Notes under the pieces: model-generated
Seen by the model: only the letters and a program-made list of their open reading frames with translations
The model's database searches: none
What the model was told of the DNA's origin: nothing
In this document: positions 44,720-53,791 of the stretch, one piece after another
How the letters are laid out: each line of letters opens with the position of its first letter
How positions within the stretch are numbered: the stretch's first letter is position 1
DNA from: Novosphingobium sp. Rr 2-17
GTDB lineage: Bacteria > Pseudomonadota > Alphaproteobacteria > Sphingomonadales > Sphingomonadaceae
Assembly (NCBI RefSeq): GCF_000272475.1
Contig: NZ_AKFJ01000007.1
Location: 1 to 64,000 of the forward strand
Length of the DNA: 64,000 nt
Direction of reading: 5' to 3'
Translations under genes and position numbers: made by a program

Positions 44720-46201
44720 GTGAGCGCGAAAATCGTCATCGGCCAATCCACGCAAGGAGGGGCGCAGGGTCCGGCGGTCGAAATCGACGTCACCGAACTC
44801 CTCGCGACCCGCTTGCTGGTTCAGGGCAATTCCGGCTCGGGCAAGTCACACTTGCTGCGTCGGCTGCTGGAAGAGAGCGCCGGCGTGGTCCAGCAGATCG
44901 TGATCGACCCAGAGGGTGACTTCGTCAGCCTGGCCGAGGAATTCGGCCATGTCGTGATCGATGGCTCTGCCTACGGCGAATCGGAGATCGCCCGGCTTGG
45001 CGCGCGTATTCGCCAGCACCGCGCCTCGGTCGTCCTCGCGCTCGACGAGCTGGAGATCGACCAGCAAATGAAGTGCGCCGCGCAGTTCCTCAACGCCTTG
45101 TTCGATGCCCCGCGCGAGCAATGGTATCCCGCCCTGGTGGTGGTGGACGAGGCGCAATTGTTCGCGCCTGCCGCTGCCGGGGAAGTCTCCGAAGAAGCGC
45201 GCCGGGTCAGCCTGGCGGCGATGACCAATCTCATGTGCCGTGGCCGCAAGCGCGGCTTGGCCGGCGTGATCGCAACCCAGCGCCTGGCGAAGCTCGCCAA
45301 GAACGTCGCGGCTGAGGCCAGCAACTTCCTGATGGGCCGCACTTTCCTGGATATCGACATGATCCGGGCCGCCGATTTGCTGGGCATGGAGCGGCGCCAG
45401 GCCGAACAGATCCGCGATCTGGCGCGAGGCCAGTTCCTGGGGCTGGGCCCGGCCATTTCGCGCCGGCCCGTGGCGGTTAGCATCGGCGCTGTGAAAACCG
45501 GCGCCAAGTCGGTGACGCCGGGCCTGATGCCACTGCCCACCGCCTCCACCGACGAGTTGCGCGAACTGCTGCACGACAACCTGCATGTCGAGCCCGAACG
45601 GTCGGAGTTCTCCCGCCCTGCGCATCGCGCGCGCATCGAGGTGGAGGAATTGTCCGAAAAGATCGCGACCGGGCCAATTGCCGATGCCCCGACCTCGCGC
45701 CCGGAACGGCCGGAGGCGGACCCAGCGCAAGTCCACGCCGAAACCATCGCGATCCTCAACGAAATGGCGAGCGATCCCGAGTGCGCCTTCCAGTCTTCCA
45801 CCACGCTGTTCCAGGATTTCTCGATCCGCTGCCGGATGAAGGGCATCTCGGTACGCGGGCTGGACGCCACTGCCTTCCGTCGCGGGTTCGCCGCCGCCCT
45901 GGCGGGGATAGAAGACCCTGACGACGACCGCTGGCTCGATCTGGTCAACCTAGCCAAGCATGTCCCCGACGACGCGCTCGGCCCGTTCTACGTCATCGCC
46001 CGCGCGGCGATGGAGGGGCGCCCTTGCCCCGACGACACCGACCTGGCGCGAATCTACGGCACCAGTTCGCCGCGCCGGGTGCAGCGCTTGCTCGACTATC
46101 TGGAAAAGGACGGCCTGATCGTGGTCCGCACCGATTTCTCGGGCAAGCGATCCGTCGGCATCCCCGATCTGGGCGTGACAACCGCACCCGTCGAAGCGTA
46201 A
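44720..46201 (+). CDS. HerA-like DUF87 ATPase
   Basis: A 493-residue ATPase of the HerA/VirB4-like FtsK superfamily. Walker A is GNSGSGKSHLLRR at about residues 35-47, Walker B is LVVVDEAQLFAP (about 138-149), and MTNLMCRGRKRGLAGVIATQR is the conserved segment after it. The C-terminal third looks like a winged-helix DNA-binding part (IYGTSSPRRVQRLLDYLEKDGLIVV). No NurA nuclease gene is nearby, so a role in end resection cannot be assumed; it may move or remodel DNA. Starts with GTG. Confidence 0.85.
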   Translation: MSAKIVIGQSTQGGAQGPAVEIDVTELLATRLLVQGNSGSGKSHLLRRLLEESAGVVQQIVIDPEGDFVSLAEEFGHVVIDGSAYGESEIARLGARIRQHRASVVLALDELEIDQQMKCAAQFLNALFDAPREQWYPALVVVDEAQLFAPAAAGEVSEEARRVSLAAMTNLMCRGRKRGLAGVIATQRLAKLAKNVAAEASNFLMGRTFLDIDMIRAADLLGMERRQAEQIRDLARGQFLGLGPAISRRPVAVSIGAVKTGAKSVTPGLMPLPTASTDELRELLHDNLHVEPERSEFSRPAHRARIEVEELSEKIATGPIADAPTSRPERPEADPAQVHAETIAILNEMASDPECAFQSSTTLFQDFSIRCRMKGISVRGLDATAFRRGFAAALAGIEDPDDDRWLDLVNLAKHVPDDALGPFYVIARAAMEGRPCPDDTDLARIYGTSSPRRVQRLLDYLEKDGLIVVRTDFSGKRSVGIPDLGVTTAPVEA

Positions 46202-46213
46202 CGTCCTGCTTGC

Positions 46214-46399
46214 ATGGCCGAGATCGTCAACCTTCGCAAAGTCCGCAAGGACCGCGCCCGCGCCGCCGACCAGGCGCAGGCGCAGGCCAACCGCGCGCAA
46301 TTTGGCCGCACCAAAGCCGAGAAGTCGCTTACCGAAGCCGAAGCCGCCCGGATCACACGCACGGTCGATGGCGCGAAGCTGACGCCGGCCCCGGACTGA
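46214..46399 (+). CDS. DUF4169 small protein
   Basis: A 61-residue basic, helical protein of DUF4169, a family restricted mostly to alphaproteobacteria with no known role. The N-terminal AEIVNLRKVRKDRARA is its signature. It lies 12 bases after the HerA-like gene and its stop overlaps the next ATG as TGATG. Confidence 0.85.
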   Translation: MAEIVNLRKVRKDRARAADQAQAQANRAQFGRTKAEKSLTEAEAARITRTVDGAKLTPAPD

Positions 46400-46602
46400 T
46401 GCGCAGCACCCACCAGGACGCCAGCGTACGGCTCTACCACCTCGACGGTGGACCCGAGGGCGGCATGGCGACCACCTTGTTCTATGGCCCGCTGGCGCAA
46501 GCGATGATGATCGCCGCTGCCGAACCCGAAGAAGTCCAGGAAGGCTTGTTCCTGGCCACCGATAACGATGTCGTGGCCTACCTGGACTTGCTGGACGGTT
46601 AG
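46399..46602 (+). CDS. Small acidic hypothetical protein
   Basis: A 67-residue acidic protein that I do not assign to a family. The start ATG overlaps the DUF4169 stop (TGATG), which argues that it is real and coupled. The sequence FLATDNDVVAYLDLLDG at the end and MATTLFYGPLAQAMMIAAAEP in the middle suggest a small folded helix-strand protein. Its last four bases overlap the convergent outer-membrane protein gene. Confidence 0.68.
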   Translation: MRSTHQDASVRLYHLDGGPEGGMATTLFYGPLAQAMMIAAAEPEEVQEGLFLATDNDVVAYLDLLDG

Positions 46603-47087
46603 AACCGCGCCTGAATGCCGGCGGACAAGTAATGATCGCCCAGGTTCGCCTTCACGTCGAAGTGCGGCGCCAACGGCATCGCCACCGTGCCATAGGCGCG
46701 CAGATCTCCGCTGATGTAACGCGCGCCGACGCCGAACGCGAGCGAGGTGGGCAGGCGATACGTCGCCTCGACCCGCGCGAACAGCTTGGTGCCTGAACCA
46801 TCGCATTTCCCGTCCGAGACGTCCGCGCCATCGGAACGGCGCACGCATTGCGAACCCTCGCTGTCGTAGCCGTCGTGATCGCGGTTATGGAAGAACACTC
46901 CCGCGCCCGGCGTCAGTGCGAAGCCACCGTCCTGAACCAGCGGCACGCCGACCGCCAGTTCCCCGCCCCAGTCGCCTTCACCGCGCGCGACATTGGCTTC
47001 GGCGGTAACGGTCGATGCGGCGGCGGGTGTTGCCGCCACCGCGCAAAGTCCGGCGAACCCGACAAGAGCGGCAAGTTGGTAGCGCAT
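46599..47087 (-). CDS. Small outer-membrane beta-barrel protein
   Basis: A 162-residue exported protein with signal peptide (cut after AAA near residue 24) and alternating hydrophobic strands ending in a C-terminal Phe (LSAGIQARF), the signal for BAM insertion. A loop with two Cys (QCVRRSDGADVSDGKCDG) may form a disulfide. It resembles eight-stranded OmpA/OmpW-like barrels. Function unknown; it is not visibly linked to its neighbours. Confidence 0.76.
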   Translation of the reverse strand: MRYQLAALVGFAGLCAVAATPAAASTVTAEANVARGEGDWGGELAVGVPLVQDGGFALTPGAGVFFHNRDHDGYDSEGSQCVRRSDGADVSDGKCDGSGTKLFARVEATYRLPTSLAFGVGARYISGDLRAYGTVAMPLAPHFDVKANLGDHYLSAGIQARF

Positions 47088-47220
47088 GGTATCCTCCTGA
47101 ATCCTTGAGGCGGAGCGCTAAGGCGAGGCAAGCGGACGGACAAGAGAGCGCGCCTCAGCCCGTCCGATCATCGACTCGCCCCGTCCCTTTGGCGCGCTAA
47201 TGCCCGGACGAAGCGCCAGG

Positions 47221-48324
47221 TCAGGCCTGGAACACCACCTTGGTGCCGGTCTTGACCATCTGCGCCAGGCGCGCTGCGTCCCAGTTGGTCAGGCGCACAC
47301 AGCCGTGGCTTTCGGTGCGGCCGATGTTCTGCGGCTCTGGCGTGCCATGCAGGCCGTAGTGGTCCTTGGACAGATCGATCCACACCACGCCGACCGGGCC
47401 GTTGGGTCCGGGGGGCAGCATCGTCTTTTCGTCCTTGGAACTCGCATCCCAGAACAAGTCCGGGTTGTATTGATACTTCGGGTTGCGCGATTCGCCCTTT
47501 ACCGTCCAGTTGCCCAGCGGCAGCGGATCATGCCCGGACCCCGTCGTCACCGGGAACTGCGCCAGCAGCTTGCCGTCCTTGGCATAGGCGCGCAGCGTGC
47601 CGGAAGACTTGTCGACCACCAGGTGGTCAGCCTCTGGCTGATCGCCCGCAACGCCCAGCTTCTGCAGCGTATCGGCCCAACCGTTCGGGTCTTCGTCCAT
47701 CTTGAAGCGGGCACCATCGGGAATGTCGGGTACCCGAATGGTCTCGCCCGCGCCGATGCGGGTGCCCTTGCCGTTGAGCTGGACCAAAAGGTCCGGTGTC
47801 GTGTGGAACCGTTCCGCCAGCGCTTCGGTGAGCGAGCGGTACGCCAACTGGGGATAGCGCGCCATCTCGCCTTCGGAACGCGGCAAGTCGGGAATGAACG
47901 GTCCCTTGGCAAAGTCCTGCGGGATCACCACCCGCCGGGTCGCGGTGCTGGGCTGGCCCGCCAACAGCGCATTCTTGGTCGCCTCGTCCAGCGTGCCCGA
48001 TTGCGGCAGATTGCGCGCTTCCTGGAAGCCTTGCAGCGCCAGGCGATAGGACTGTCCTTCCTTGCCGTCGATCACGCCCGGCGAGAAACCCAGCCGGTCG
48101 AGCGCGACTTGCGCACGCAGCGTCAGGCTGTCCGCCGCCTCGGTCTCGCCGCCGCCCGGCGCATTGGCGAACGTGAACCCAGCCGGGGCCTTTGCCGCCG
48201 AAGCCGCGTTCTTGTCGGCGGACGGATCATTGCCGGCGCGATCACAAGCGGCCACGCCCAGCAGAGCGACGAGAGACAAGGCGGCGGGGGCGATGCGCAA
48301 AAGCGGTTTGGTCTGAATTCTCAT
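47221..48324 (-). CDS. L,D-transpeptidase lipoprotein with peptidoglycan-binding domain
   Basis: A 367-residue YkuD-type enzyme that makes 3-3 cross-links in peptidoglycan or attaches proteins to it. A lipoprotein signal ends in LLGVAAC; a PG_binding_1 domain (about residues 65-115) and a LysM-like stretch (LTEALAERFHTTPDLLVQLNG) precede the catalytic domain, whose motif HGTP...SHGCVRLTNWDA is intact. ATG at 48324 has AAGGGC just upstream; a longer frame upstream is not conserved. Divergent from bioF. Confidence 0.93.
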   Translation of the reverse strand: MRIQTKPLLRIAPAALSLVALLGVAACDRAGNDPSADKNAASAAKAPAGFTFANAPGGGETEAADSLTLRAQVALDRLGFSPGVIDGKEGQSYRLALQGFQEARNLPQSGTLDEATKNALLAGQPSTATRRVVIPQDFAKGPFIPDLPRSEGEMARYPQLAYRSLTEALAERFHTTPDLLVQLNGKGTRIGAGETIRVPDIPDGARFKMDEDPNGWADTLQKLGVAGDQPEADHLVVDKSSGTLRAYAKDGKLLAQFPVTTGSGHDPLPLGNWTVKGESRNPKYQYNPDLFWDASSKDEKTMLPPGPNGPVGVVWIDLSKDHYGLHGTPEPQNIGRTESHGCVRLTNWDAARLAQMVKTGTKVVFQA

Positions 48325-48434
48325 GCCCTTGCAACGCGCCATGGTCGCGGTTGCTCCCGCCCAATGGTGCATGAGGTGCGCCGGACGACGGGCAAGGATT
48401 GTGCGAGCGGCTCGCTTGCCATACCGGGCTGCCG

Positions 48435-49598
48435 ATGAGCAGGCTCGATTCCCACCTAGAAACGGCGCTGGCGCGGATCGGGCAGGCCGGGCAGCGCCGG
48501 CACTTGCGCGCCTCCGCGCTGTCCCCGAACGGGCGGATCGTGCGCAATGGCCGAGAGCTGGTCGATTTTTCCAGCAACGATTACCTCGGCCTTGCCCGCC
48601 ACCCCCTGCTGATCGAGCGCGCCCGTGAATGGACCGCGCGCGATGGCGCAGGCTCGGGCGCGTCGCGGCTGGTGACCGGAACGAGCGACGCCCACCTCGC
48701 GCTCGAAGCAAAGATAGCGGCGTTCAAGCACACCGAGGCGGCACTGGTGTTTGCCAGCGGCTGGCAGGCCAACACCGCCATGATCCCCGCTTTGCTGACC
48801 GCCATGCCCGGCGCCGCCGTGTTCTGCGACCGGCTGATCCATGCCAGCATGCACGCAGGCCTCGCCATGGCCGGCGTCCGCCAGCACCGCTTCCGCCACA
48901 ACGATTTGGACCATCTGGAAGCCCTGCTGGCAGACAAAGGCGTGAATGCCCCCGCCCGGCTGATCCTGACCGAAAGCGTATTTTCGATGGACGGCGATCG
49001 CGCCGACATGGCCCGGCTTTGCGATATCGCCGAGCGCCACGACGCCGTGCTTTATGTGGACGAGGCGCATGCGACTGGCGTGCTCGGCCCGCAAGGGCGC
49101 GGGCTTTGCGCCCACGTGCCGGGACGCGTCGATGTCACCATGGGCACATTCAGCAAGGCTCTGGGCGGCTTCGGTGCCTATGTCACGGGTTCGCAAGTGC
49201 TGATCGACTACCTCGTCAATACCGCGAGCGGTTTCGTTTTCACCACCGCGCCGCCGCCCGCCGTGTTGGGCGCGATCGATGCCGCGCTCGATCTCATCCC
49301 CGGCATGGACGCCGAGCGCGCGCACCTCGCCACGCTGGGCAAGCGCCTGCGCGATGGGCTCGCCGCGCTGGGTATCGACCATGGCGCATCCTCCACCCAG
49401 ATCGTGCCGGCCATGGTCGGCACGGAGGCAGACGCGCTGGCGCTGTCGGCGCGGCTAGAGGCAGCGGGCTTGCTCGCCTCCGCCATCCGGCCGCCGACGG
49501 TCCCGCCAGGCACCAGCCGCTTACGCATCGCCTTGCGCGCTACCCATGGCGAGGCCGACATCGACGCCTTGCTGGGCGCGATCGGCGGCGCGCGGTGA
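48435..49598 (+). CDS. bioF: BioF, 8-amino-7-oxononanoate synthase
   Basis: A PLP enzyme of 387 residues that condenses pimeloyl-ACP with alanine in biotin synthesis. Landmarks are DFSSNDYLGLARHP, GAGSGASRLVTGT, LYVDEAHATGVLGPQGRG and the PLP lysine in MGTFSKALGGFGAYV. First gene of bioF-bioH-like-bioC-bioD-bioA. The ATG at 48435 is preferred to an upstream in-frame start at 48399. No BioR-type TTATA palindrome is seen in the 110-base upstream region. Confidence 0.96.
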   Translation: MSRLDSHLETALARIGQAGQRRHLRASALSPNGRIVRNGRELVDFSSNDYLGLARHPLLIERAREWTARDGAGSGASRLVTGTSDAHLALEAKIAAFKHTEAALVFASGWQANTAMIPALLTAMPGAAVFCDRLIHASMHAGLAMAGVRQHRFRHNDLDHLEALLADKGVNAPARLILTESVFSMDGDRADMARLCDIAERHDAVLYVDEAHATGVLGPQGRGLCAHVPGRVDVTMGTFSKALGGFGAYVTGSQVLIDYLVNTASGFVFTTAPPPAVLGAIDAALDLIPGMDAERAHLATLGKRLRDGLAALGIDHGASSTQIVPAMVGTEADALALSARLEAAGLLASAIRPPTVPPGTSRLRIALRATHGEADIDALLGAIGGAR

Positions 49599-50206
49599 AA
49601 CTGCTGTTTGCCCATGGCTGGGGTTTCGACCGGCATGTGTGGGCGCCGCTGTCCGCGCTGCTGGCCGACGTTCCCCAGGCCATCGACGATCGCGGCTACT
49701 TCGGCGCGCCGCATGTGCCTGCGATCGAGGGGCCATCCCTTGCCGTCACCCATTCCTACGGCGCCATGCGGGTGCTGGCCGATCCGCCGCCAGGGTTGAC
49801 CGGCGTGGTCGCAATCAACGGCTTCGATCGGTTTACAGCGATCCCAGGGCGTCCAGGGGTGCCGATGCGAGTGGTGGACTACATGCTCACCCGCTTCGAA
49901 CTGGACCCACGCGGCGTGCTGACCTCGTTCCGCGCTAGTGTGGGATGCGAGGAAGCGTTCGGCGAAATCGACGCCGAGGCGCTTCACCTCGACCTCAAGC
50001 GCTTGCGAGACGGCCAGCCTGCGCCTGCGTCGGTTCCGGTGCTGGTGATCCACGGCGACCAAGACCCATTGCTGCCCGAGCCGATGCGCCGCGCGTCCTT
50101 CGCGGGATCGACGGTGCGCCGGATCAATCACAAGACCGGCGGCCACGTACTGCCGCTGGAAGCGCCGGAGCTGTGTGCGCTGGCCATTCGCGGAATGCTG
50201 GCGTGA
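49595..50206 (+). CDS. BioH-like alpha/beta hydrolase (pimeloyl-ACP methyl ester esterase)
   Basis: A compact 203-residue alpha/beta hydrolase inside the biotin operon, where it most likely removes the methyl group from pimeloyl-ACP methyl ester, the BioH step. The oxyanion motif is FAHGWGFDRHVW; the nucleophile elbow is THSYGA with Ser54 (first Gly of GxSxG replaced by Thr-His), Asp157 in HGDQDPLLP and His184 in GGHVLPLE complete the triad. It is about 50 residues shorter than E. coli BioH, so it may be a distinct type. GTG start and stop both overlap neighbours as GTGA. Confidence 0.82.
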   Translation: MKLLFAHGWGFDRHVWAPLSALLADVPQAIDDRGYFGAPHVPAIEGPSLAVTHSYGAMRVLADPPPGLTGVVAINGFDRFTAIPGRPGVPMRVVDYMLTRFELDPRGVLTSFRASVGCEEAFGEIDAEALHLDLKRLRDGQPAPASVPVLVIHGDQDPLLPEPMRRASFAGSTVRRINHKTGGHVLPLEAPELCALAIRGMLA

Positions 50207-50958
50207 CCGTCACCAGGGACCGGGTGCGTCGCGCCTTCGGGCATGCGCGTGACTACGACGCCCACGCGCGGATACAACGCGATGTGGCGCGCAAGCTTGC
50301 CGCGCGCATTGCCGCGCTGGGGTTGCCGGATGCACCGCGGGTGCTGGAGATCGGCTGTGGCACTGGCTTTCTCACGCAAGCCTTGCTGGACGAGCGCTTG
50401 TCCGGCGCGTGGCTCGTCACCGACATCGCGCCCGAGATGGTCGACCGCTGCCGCGCGCGCGTGGCGGGGCAAGCCGCGCTGACGTTCGATGTCCTCGACG
50501 GCGAGCATGGCGAGCTGCCAGCGGGCCCGTTCGATCTGATCTGCTCCAGCCTGGCGATCCAGTGGTTCGACGACGCGCCTGCCGCACTGAGGCGCCTTGC
50601 CGGACTGCTCGCGCCCGGCGGACACCTTATGGTGACGACGCTTGGTCCCGCCACCTTCGCGCAATGGGGCGCTGCCCATGCAGCCGAGGGACTGGAGCCG
50701 GGCACGCCGCCTTTCGCGCCTGCCGAAGTCTTCGCCGCGCTGCCCACTGCCGAAGTGAAGCAGGAAACCATCACCGAGCGGTACGAAAGCGCCCGCCATT
50801 TCCTCCAGGCGCTCAAGGCAATCGGCGCCGGCACCCCGAACGCCGCACACCGCCCGCTGGCACCTGCCACCTTGCGCCGGGTGCTGGGTCGCTTCGATCA
50901 AAGCGGGTGCGAAGTGGATTACGAGGTCGTGACCTGCCACCTCCGGCGCGATAGATAG
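50203..50958 (+). CDS. bioC: BioC, malonyl-ACP O-methyltransferase
   Basis: A 251-residue SAM-dependent methyltransferase that caps malonyl-ACP to start pimelate synthesis. The SAM-binding loop is [16 protein letters not shown], with [10 protein letters not shown] and [10 protein letters not shown] as in BioC, and an N-terminal [19 protein letters not shown] helix typical of the family. The GTG start overlaps the previous stop (GTGA). Together with the BioH-like gene it forms the complete entry route to pimeloyl-ACP. Confidence 0.92.
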   Translation: MTVTRDRVRRAFGHARDYDAHARIQRDVARKLAARIAALGLPDAPRVLEIGCGTGFLTQALLDERLSGAWLVTDIAPEMVDRCRARVAGQAALTFDVLDGEHGELPAGPFDLICSSLAIQWFDDAPAALRRLAGLLAPGGHLMVTTLGPATFAQWGAAHAAEGLEPGTPPFAPAEVFAALPTAEVKQETITERYESARHFLQALKAIGAGTPNAAHRPLAPATLRRVLGRFDQSGCEVDYEVVTCHLRRDR

Positions 50959-50965
50959 CCCGCCC

Positions 50966-51625
50966 ATGAGCACTCGCCCGATCATCGGCCCGATCACCGG
51001 CCCAATCGTTGTCACCGGCACTGACACCGGCGTCGGCAAAACCGTCTTTTCTGCCGCTTTAGCTGGTGCGCTGGGGGGGTTTTACTGGAAACCTGTGCAG
51101 GCGGGGCCTGACGAGGACGGCGGAAGTGACGCTATTCGGGTGGCAAAACTCTCCGGGCTGCACCCTAACCACGTCTTAACCGAAGCTTATCGACTGGCAA
51201 CGCCATGCTCCCCGCACCGCGCCGCCGAGATCGACGGCGTGGAAATCGACCTCGCCCGCCTCGCCCTGCCCGCCGTCGATGGCCCGCTGGTGGTCGAAGG
51301 CGCTGGCGGCGTGCTGGTGCCACTGACCCGCCAGACGACATATGCCGATCAATTCGCCCGCTGGGGCGCACCCGTCGTGATCGTCGCACGGACTGGGTTG
51401 GGCACCATCAACCACACCTTGCTCTCGATCGAAGCCCTGCGCGCACGCGGTGTTGCGTTGCTGGGCGTCGCTTTCGTCGGCGACGCCGTGCCCGACAGCG
51501 AAGCCACCATCGCGACAATGGGCCAAGTGCGCCGGCTCGGCCGATTGCCGCTCCTCAACGCCGTGACGCGCGAAACGCTGGCGGCCGCGTTCGATGCAAA
51601 TTTCAACCTCGACGACTTCGCATGA
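50966..51625 (+). CDS. bioD: BioD, dethiobiotin synthetase
   Basis: A 219-residue ATP-dependent carboxylase that closes the ureido ring. The P-loop is [15 protein letters not shown], with KPVQAG and [12 protein letters not shown] in the expected order. Curious N terminus with a repeated IIGPITGPI. The stop overlaps the bioA ATG. Confidence 0.95.
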   Translation: MSTRPIIGPITGPIVVTGTDTGVGKTVFSAALAGALGGFYWKPVQAGPDEDGGSDAIRVAKLSGLHPNHVLTEAYRLATPCSPHRAAEIDGVEIDLARLALPAVDGPLVVEGAGGVLVPLTRQTTYADQFARWGAPVVIVARTGLGTINHTLLSIEALRARGVALLGVAFVGDAVPDSEATIATMGQVRRLGRLPLLNAVTRETLAAAFDANFNLDDFA

Positions 51626-52878
51626 CCGACTCCCCGATCTGGCACCCCTTCACCCAGCATGGCCTGGAAGAGCCGATCCCGCTCGTCACCCACGGCGACG
51701 GCGCCCTGCTCCATACTGCCGATGGCCGCGCCGTGATCGACGCGATCTCGTCCTGGTGGGTAACGACGCACGGCCACAGCCATCCGCGCATCGTGGCCGC
51801 CATTGCCGACCAGGCCCACAAGCTCGACCAGGTGATCTTCGCCGGCTGGACCCACGAGCCCGCAGAAACGCTGGCCGAGGGGCTGCGGCAAATCATGCCC
51901 GAAAGCCTGACGCGGGTGTTCTTTTCCGATTCGGGCTCCACCAGTGTTGAGGTGGCGCTGAAGATGGCGCTGGGCTTCTGGCACGCGCGCGGCGAAGCGC
52001 GCCACCGCATCGTGGTGATGCAGCATTCCTACCACGGCGACACCATCGGCGCGATGTCGGTCGGCGCGCGCGGCGTGTTCAACCGCCCTTACGAGCCGCT
52101 GCTGTTCGACGTGGCGCGCGTGCCCTTTCCCGCCGCCGGGGCGGAACAGGCAAGCCTCGATGCGCTGGAGGCGCTATGCCGCGCAGGCGATGTCGCGGCT
52201 TTCATCGTCGAGCCGCTGGTGTTGGGCGCAGGCGGCATGCTGATCTACGGCGCCGACACTTTGCAGGCAATGCGGCAGATCTGCGCCGCGCACGGCGTCC
52301 TGTTCATCGCCGACGAAGTGATGACCGCCTGGGGCCGTACCGGCACTTTGCTGGCCTGCGAGCAGGCGGAAATCGCGCCGGATATCCTGTGTCTTTCCAA
52401 GGGGCTTACCGGCGGGGCGATCCCGCTTGCCGTCACTATGGCGAGCGAGGCGGTGTTCCAGGCCCATTGGTCACAAGACCGGGCGCGGATGTTCTTCCAC
52501 TCGTCCAGCTACACTGCCAATCCGATCGCCTGTGCCGCCGCCAATGCCAACCTGGCGATCTGGCGCGAGGAGCCGGTGCTGGCCCGCGTGGCCAATCTGG
52601 CCGCGCAGCAAACGGCCTGGATCGATACGCTGGCACATTCCTGCCCGTTCGAGAACGGGCGTGCCCTGGGCACGATCGCCGCGCTGGATCTCAAATCCTC
52701 AGGCCAAGGCGGCTACATGAACAACCTGGCGCCGCGCCTGATGGCGTTCTTCCGCGAGCGTGACGTACTGCTGCGCCCACTGGGAAATACCGTCTACGTC
52801 ATGCCCCCCTACTGCATCACGCCAGAGCAACTGGACGTGGTGTGGAACGCCATTGGCGAGGCCGTACTCGCTTTTTGA
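51622..52878 (+). CDS. bioA: BioA, DAPA aminotransferase
   Basis: A 418-residue class III aminotransferase that uses S-adenosylmethionine as amino donor to make 7,8-diaminopelargonate. Signature parts are [54 protein letters not shown], the Asp in [14 protein letters not shown] and the PLP lysine in CLSKGLTGG. Last gene of the operon. bioB is not here, so the final sulfur step must be encoded elsewhere. Confidence 0.96.
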   Translation: MTDSPIWHPFTQHGLEEPIPLVTHGDGALLHTADGRAVIDAISSWWVTTHGHSHPRIVAAIADQAHKLDQVIFAGWTHEPAETLAEGLRQIMPESLTRVFFSDSGSTSVEVALKMALGFWHARGEARHRIVVMQHSYHGDTIGAMSVGARGVFNRPYEPLLFDVARVPFPAAGAEQASLDALEALCRAGDVAAFIVEPLVLGAGGMLIYGADTLQAMRQICAAHGVLFIADEVMTAWGRTGTLLACEQAEIAPDILCLSKGLTGGAIPLAVTMASEAVFQAHWSQDRARMFFHSSSYTANPIACAAANANLAIWREEPVLARVANLAAQQTAWIDTLAHSCPFENGRALGTIAALDLKSSGQGGYMNNLAPRLMAFFRERDVLLRPLGNTVYVMPPYCITPEQLDVVWNAIGEAVLAF

Positions 52879-52922
52879 GCATCGGTTCAGCAGAATTTAT
52901 CAAACAAATTTCGCGCACGACA

Positions 52923-52956
52923 CGCCGGAAACGGCCGTGACGAACCCGTTTCGGCG
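52923..52956 (+). terminator. Hairpin after the biotin operon
   Basis: CGCCGGAAACGG and CCGTTTCGGCG (one bulged G) pair across an 11-base loop 45 bases after the bioA stop. It is well placed to end the operon but has no T-run. Confidence 0.45.
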
Positions 52957-53088
52957 GTACAAACCCCACCATTACCGCCATTTCGATGAATCCGAAAATA
53001 TGGTCGGTCGATTTCGGAGCAGGTACTCCACCCAGCGTTGCCACATTGCGGTATCTCCCTAGGCACTATTGCAAAGGAATGAAGGCGC

Positions 53089-53691
53089 GTGGATCACATC
53101 TCCAACCTGATCCTCATTGACAGAGACACTCGCCGGCGTGCCGCGATCAGCCATGCCTTGGCTGCCGCAGGGGTCTACGTCGAACCATTCGAAAACATCG
53201 GCGAACTGGCGATGTCGTGGCCGCGCTCAAGCGTGGTGCTGGTCCACGACGAACCAGGCGCGATCGACGAACTGCTCGAAAACATGGCGCGGTACGGCAA
53301 ATGGCTTCCGATCATCGCCTTCAGTGAATATCCTAACGCCGACCGCATCGTCCAAGCCATGCTGGACGGCGCGATCGACTATCTCGATTGGCCCATCGTA
53401 GCCGAAACCATCAGCGCTACCCTCGTGCGGGCGCTGGGTCGCGCCAAAGGCGTCGGCAATGCCAAGCGCCGCGAGGTGATGGCCCAGGCCCGGGTCGATC
53501 GCCTGACGCGCCGTGAACGCGAAGTTCTGGGCGGCGTGGCCAGCGGTTTGTCCAACCGATTGATCGGCGAGAAGCTCCTGATCAGCCCCCGCACGGTCGA
53601 GATCCATCGGGCCAACATGCTGCACAAACTGGGCGCCAGCCACACGTCGGACGCGATCAGGATCGCGATCGAAGCTTCGCTGATGAATTGA
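53089..53691 (+). CDS. FixJ/NarL-type response regulator with atypical receiver
   Basis: A 200-residue two-domain regulator. The receiver domain (about residues 6-118) has D11/D13 in LIDRDTRR and a candidate phospho-acceptor Asp54 in VLVHDEPG, but the usual Lys-Pro (as in EKPF) is DWP, so the invariant Lys is missing. The C-terminal LuxR helix-turn-helix (about 135-195) is normal: LTRREREVLGGVASGLSNRLIGEKL and SPRTVEIHRANML. No sensor kinase is adjacent. Missing Lys suggests little or no phosphorylation-driven switching. Start is GTG at 53089. Confidence 0.88.
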   Translation: MDHISNLILIDRDTRRRAAISHALAAAGVYVEPFENIGELAMSWPRSSVVLVHDEPGAIDELLENMARYGKWLPIIAFSEYPNADRIVQAMLDGAIDYLDWPIVAETISATLVRALGRAKGVGNAKRREVMAQARVDRLTRREREVLGGVASGLSNRLIGEKLLISPRTVEIHRANMLHKLGASHTSDAIRIAIEASLMN

Positions 53692-53711
53692 CCCGGCGCG
53701 ATCGGCCACCC

Positions 53712-53776
53712 GGAAACGACCGCCTGGAAACGACCGCCTGGAAACGACCGCCTGGAAACGACCGCCTGGAAACGAG
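53712..53776. repeat. 14-bp tandem repeat
   Basis: Four perfect copies of GGAAACGACCGCCT lie head to tail from 53712 to 53767, with a partial fifth copy (GGAAACGA) after them. It begins 21 bases after the regulator stop, in the gap to a convergent gene. Nothing else in the window has this sequence in tandem. Confidence 0.95.
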
Positions 53777-53791
53777 CAGCCCGGCGCGGTA

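Noticed and set aside
48325-48434. BioR or BirA operator before bioF
   Set aside because: No TTATA-type palindrome or other inverted repeat was found in the 110 bases.
53712-53776. Possible CRISPR array
   Set aside because: The 14-bp units are directly joined with no spacers and there are no cas genes.
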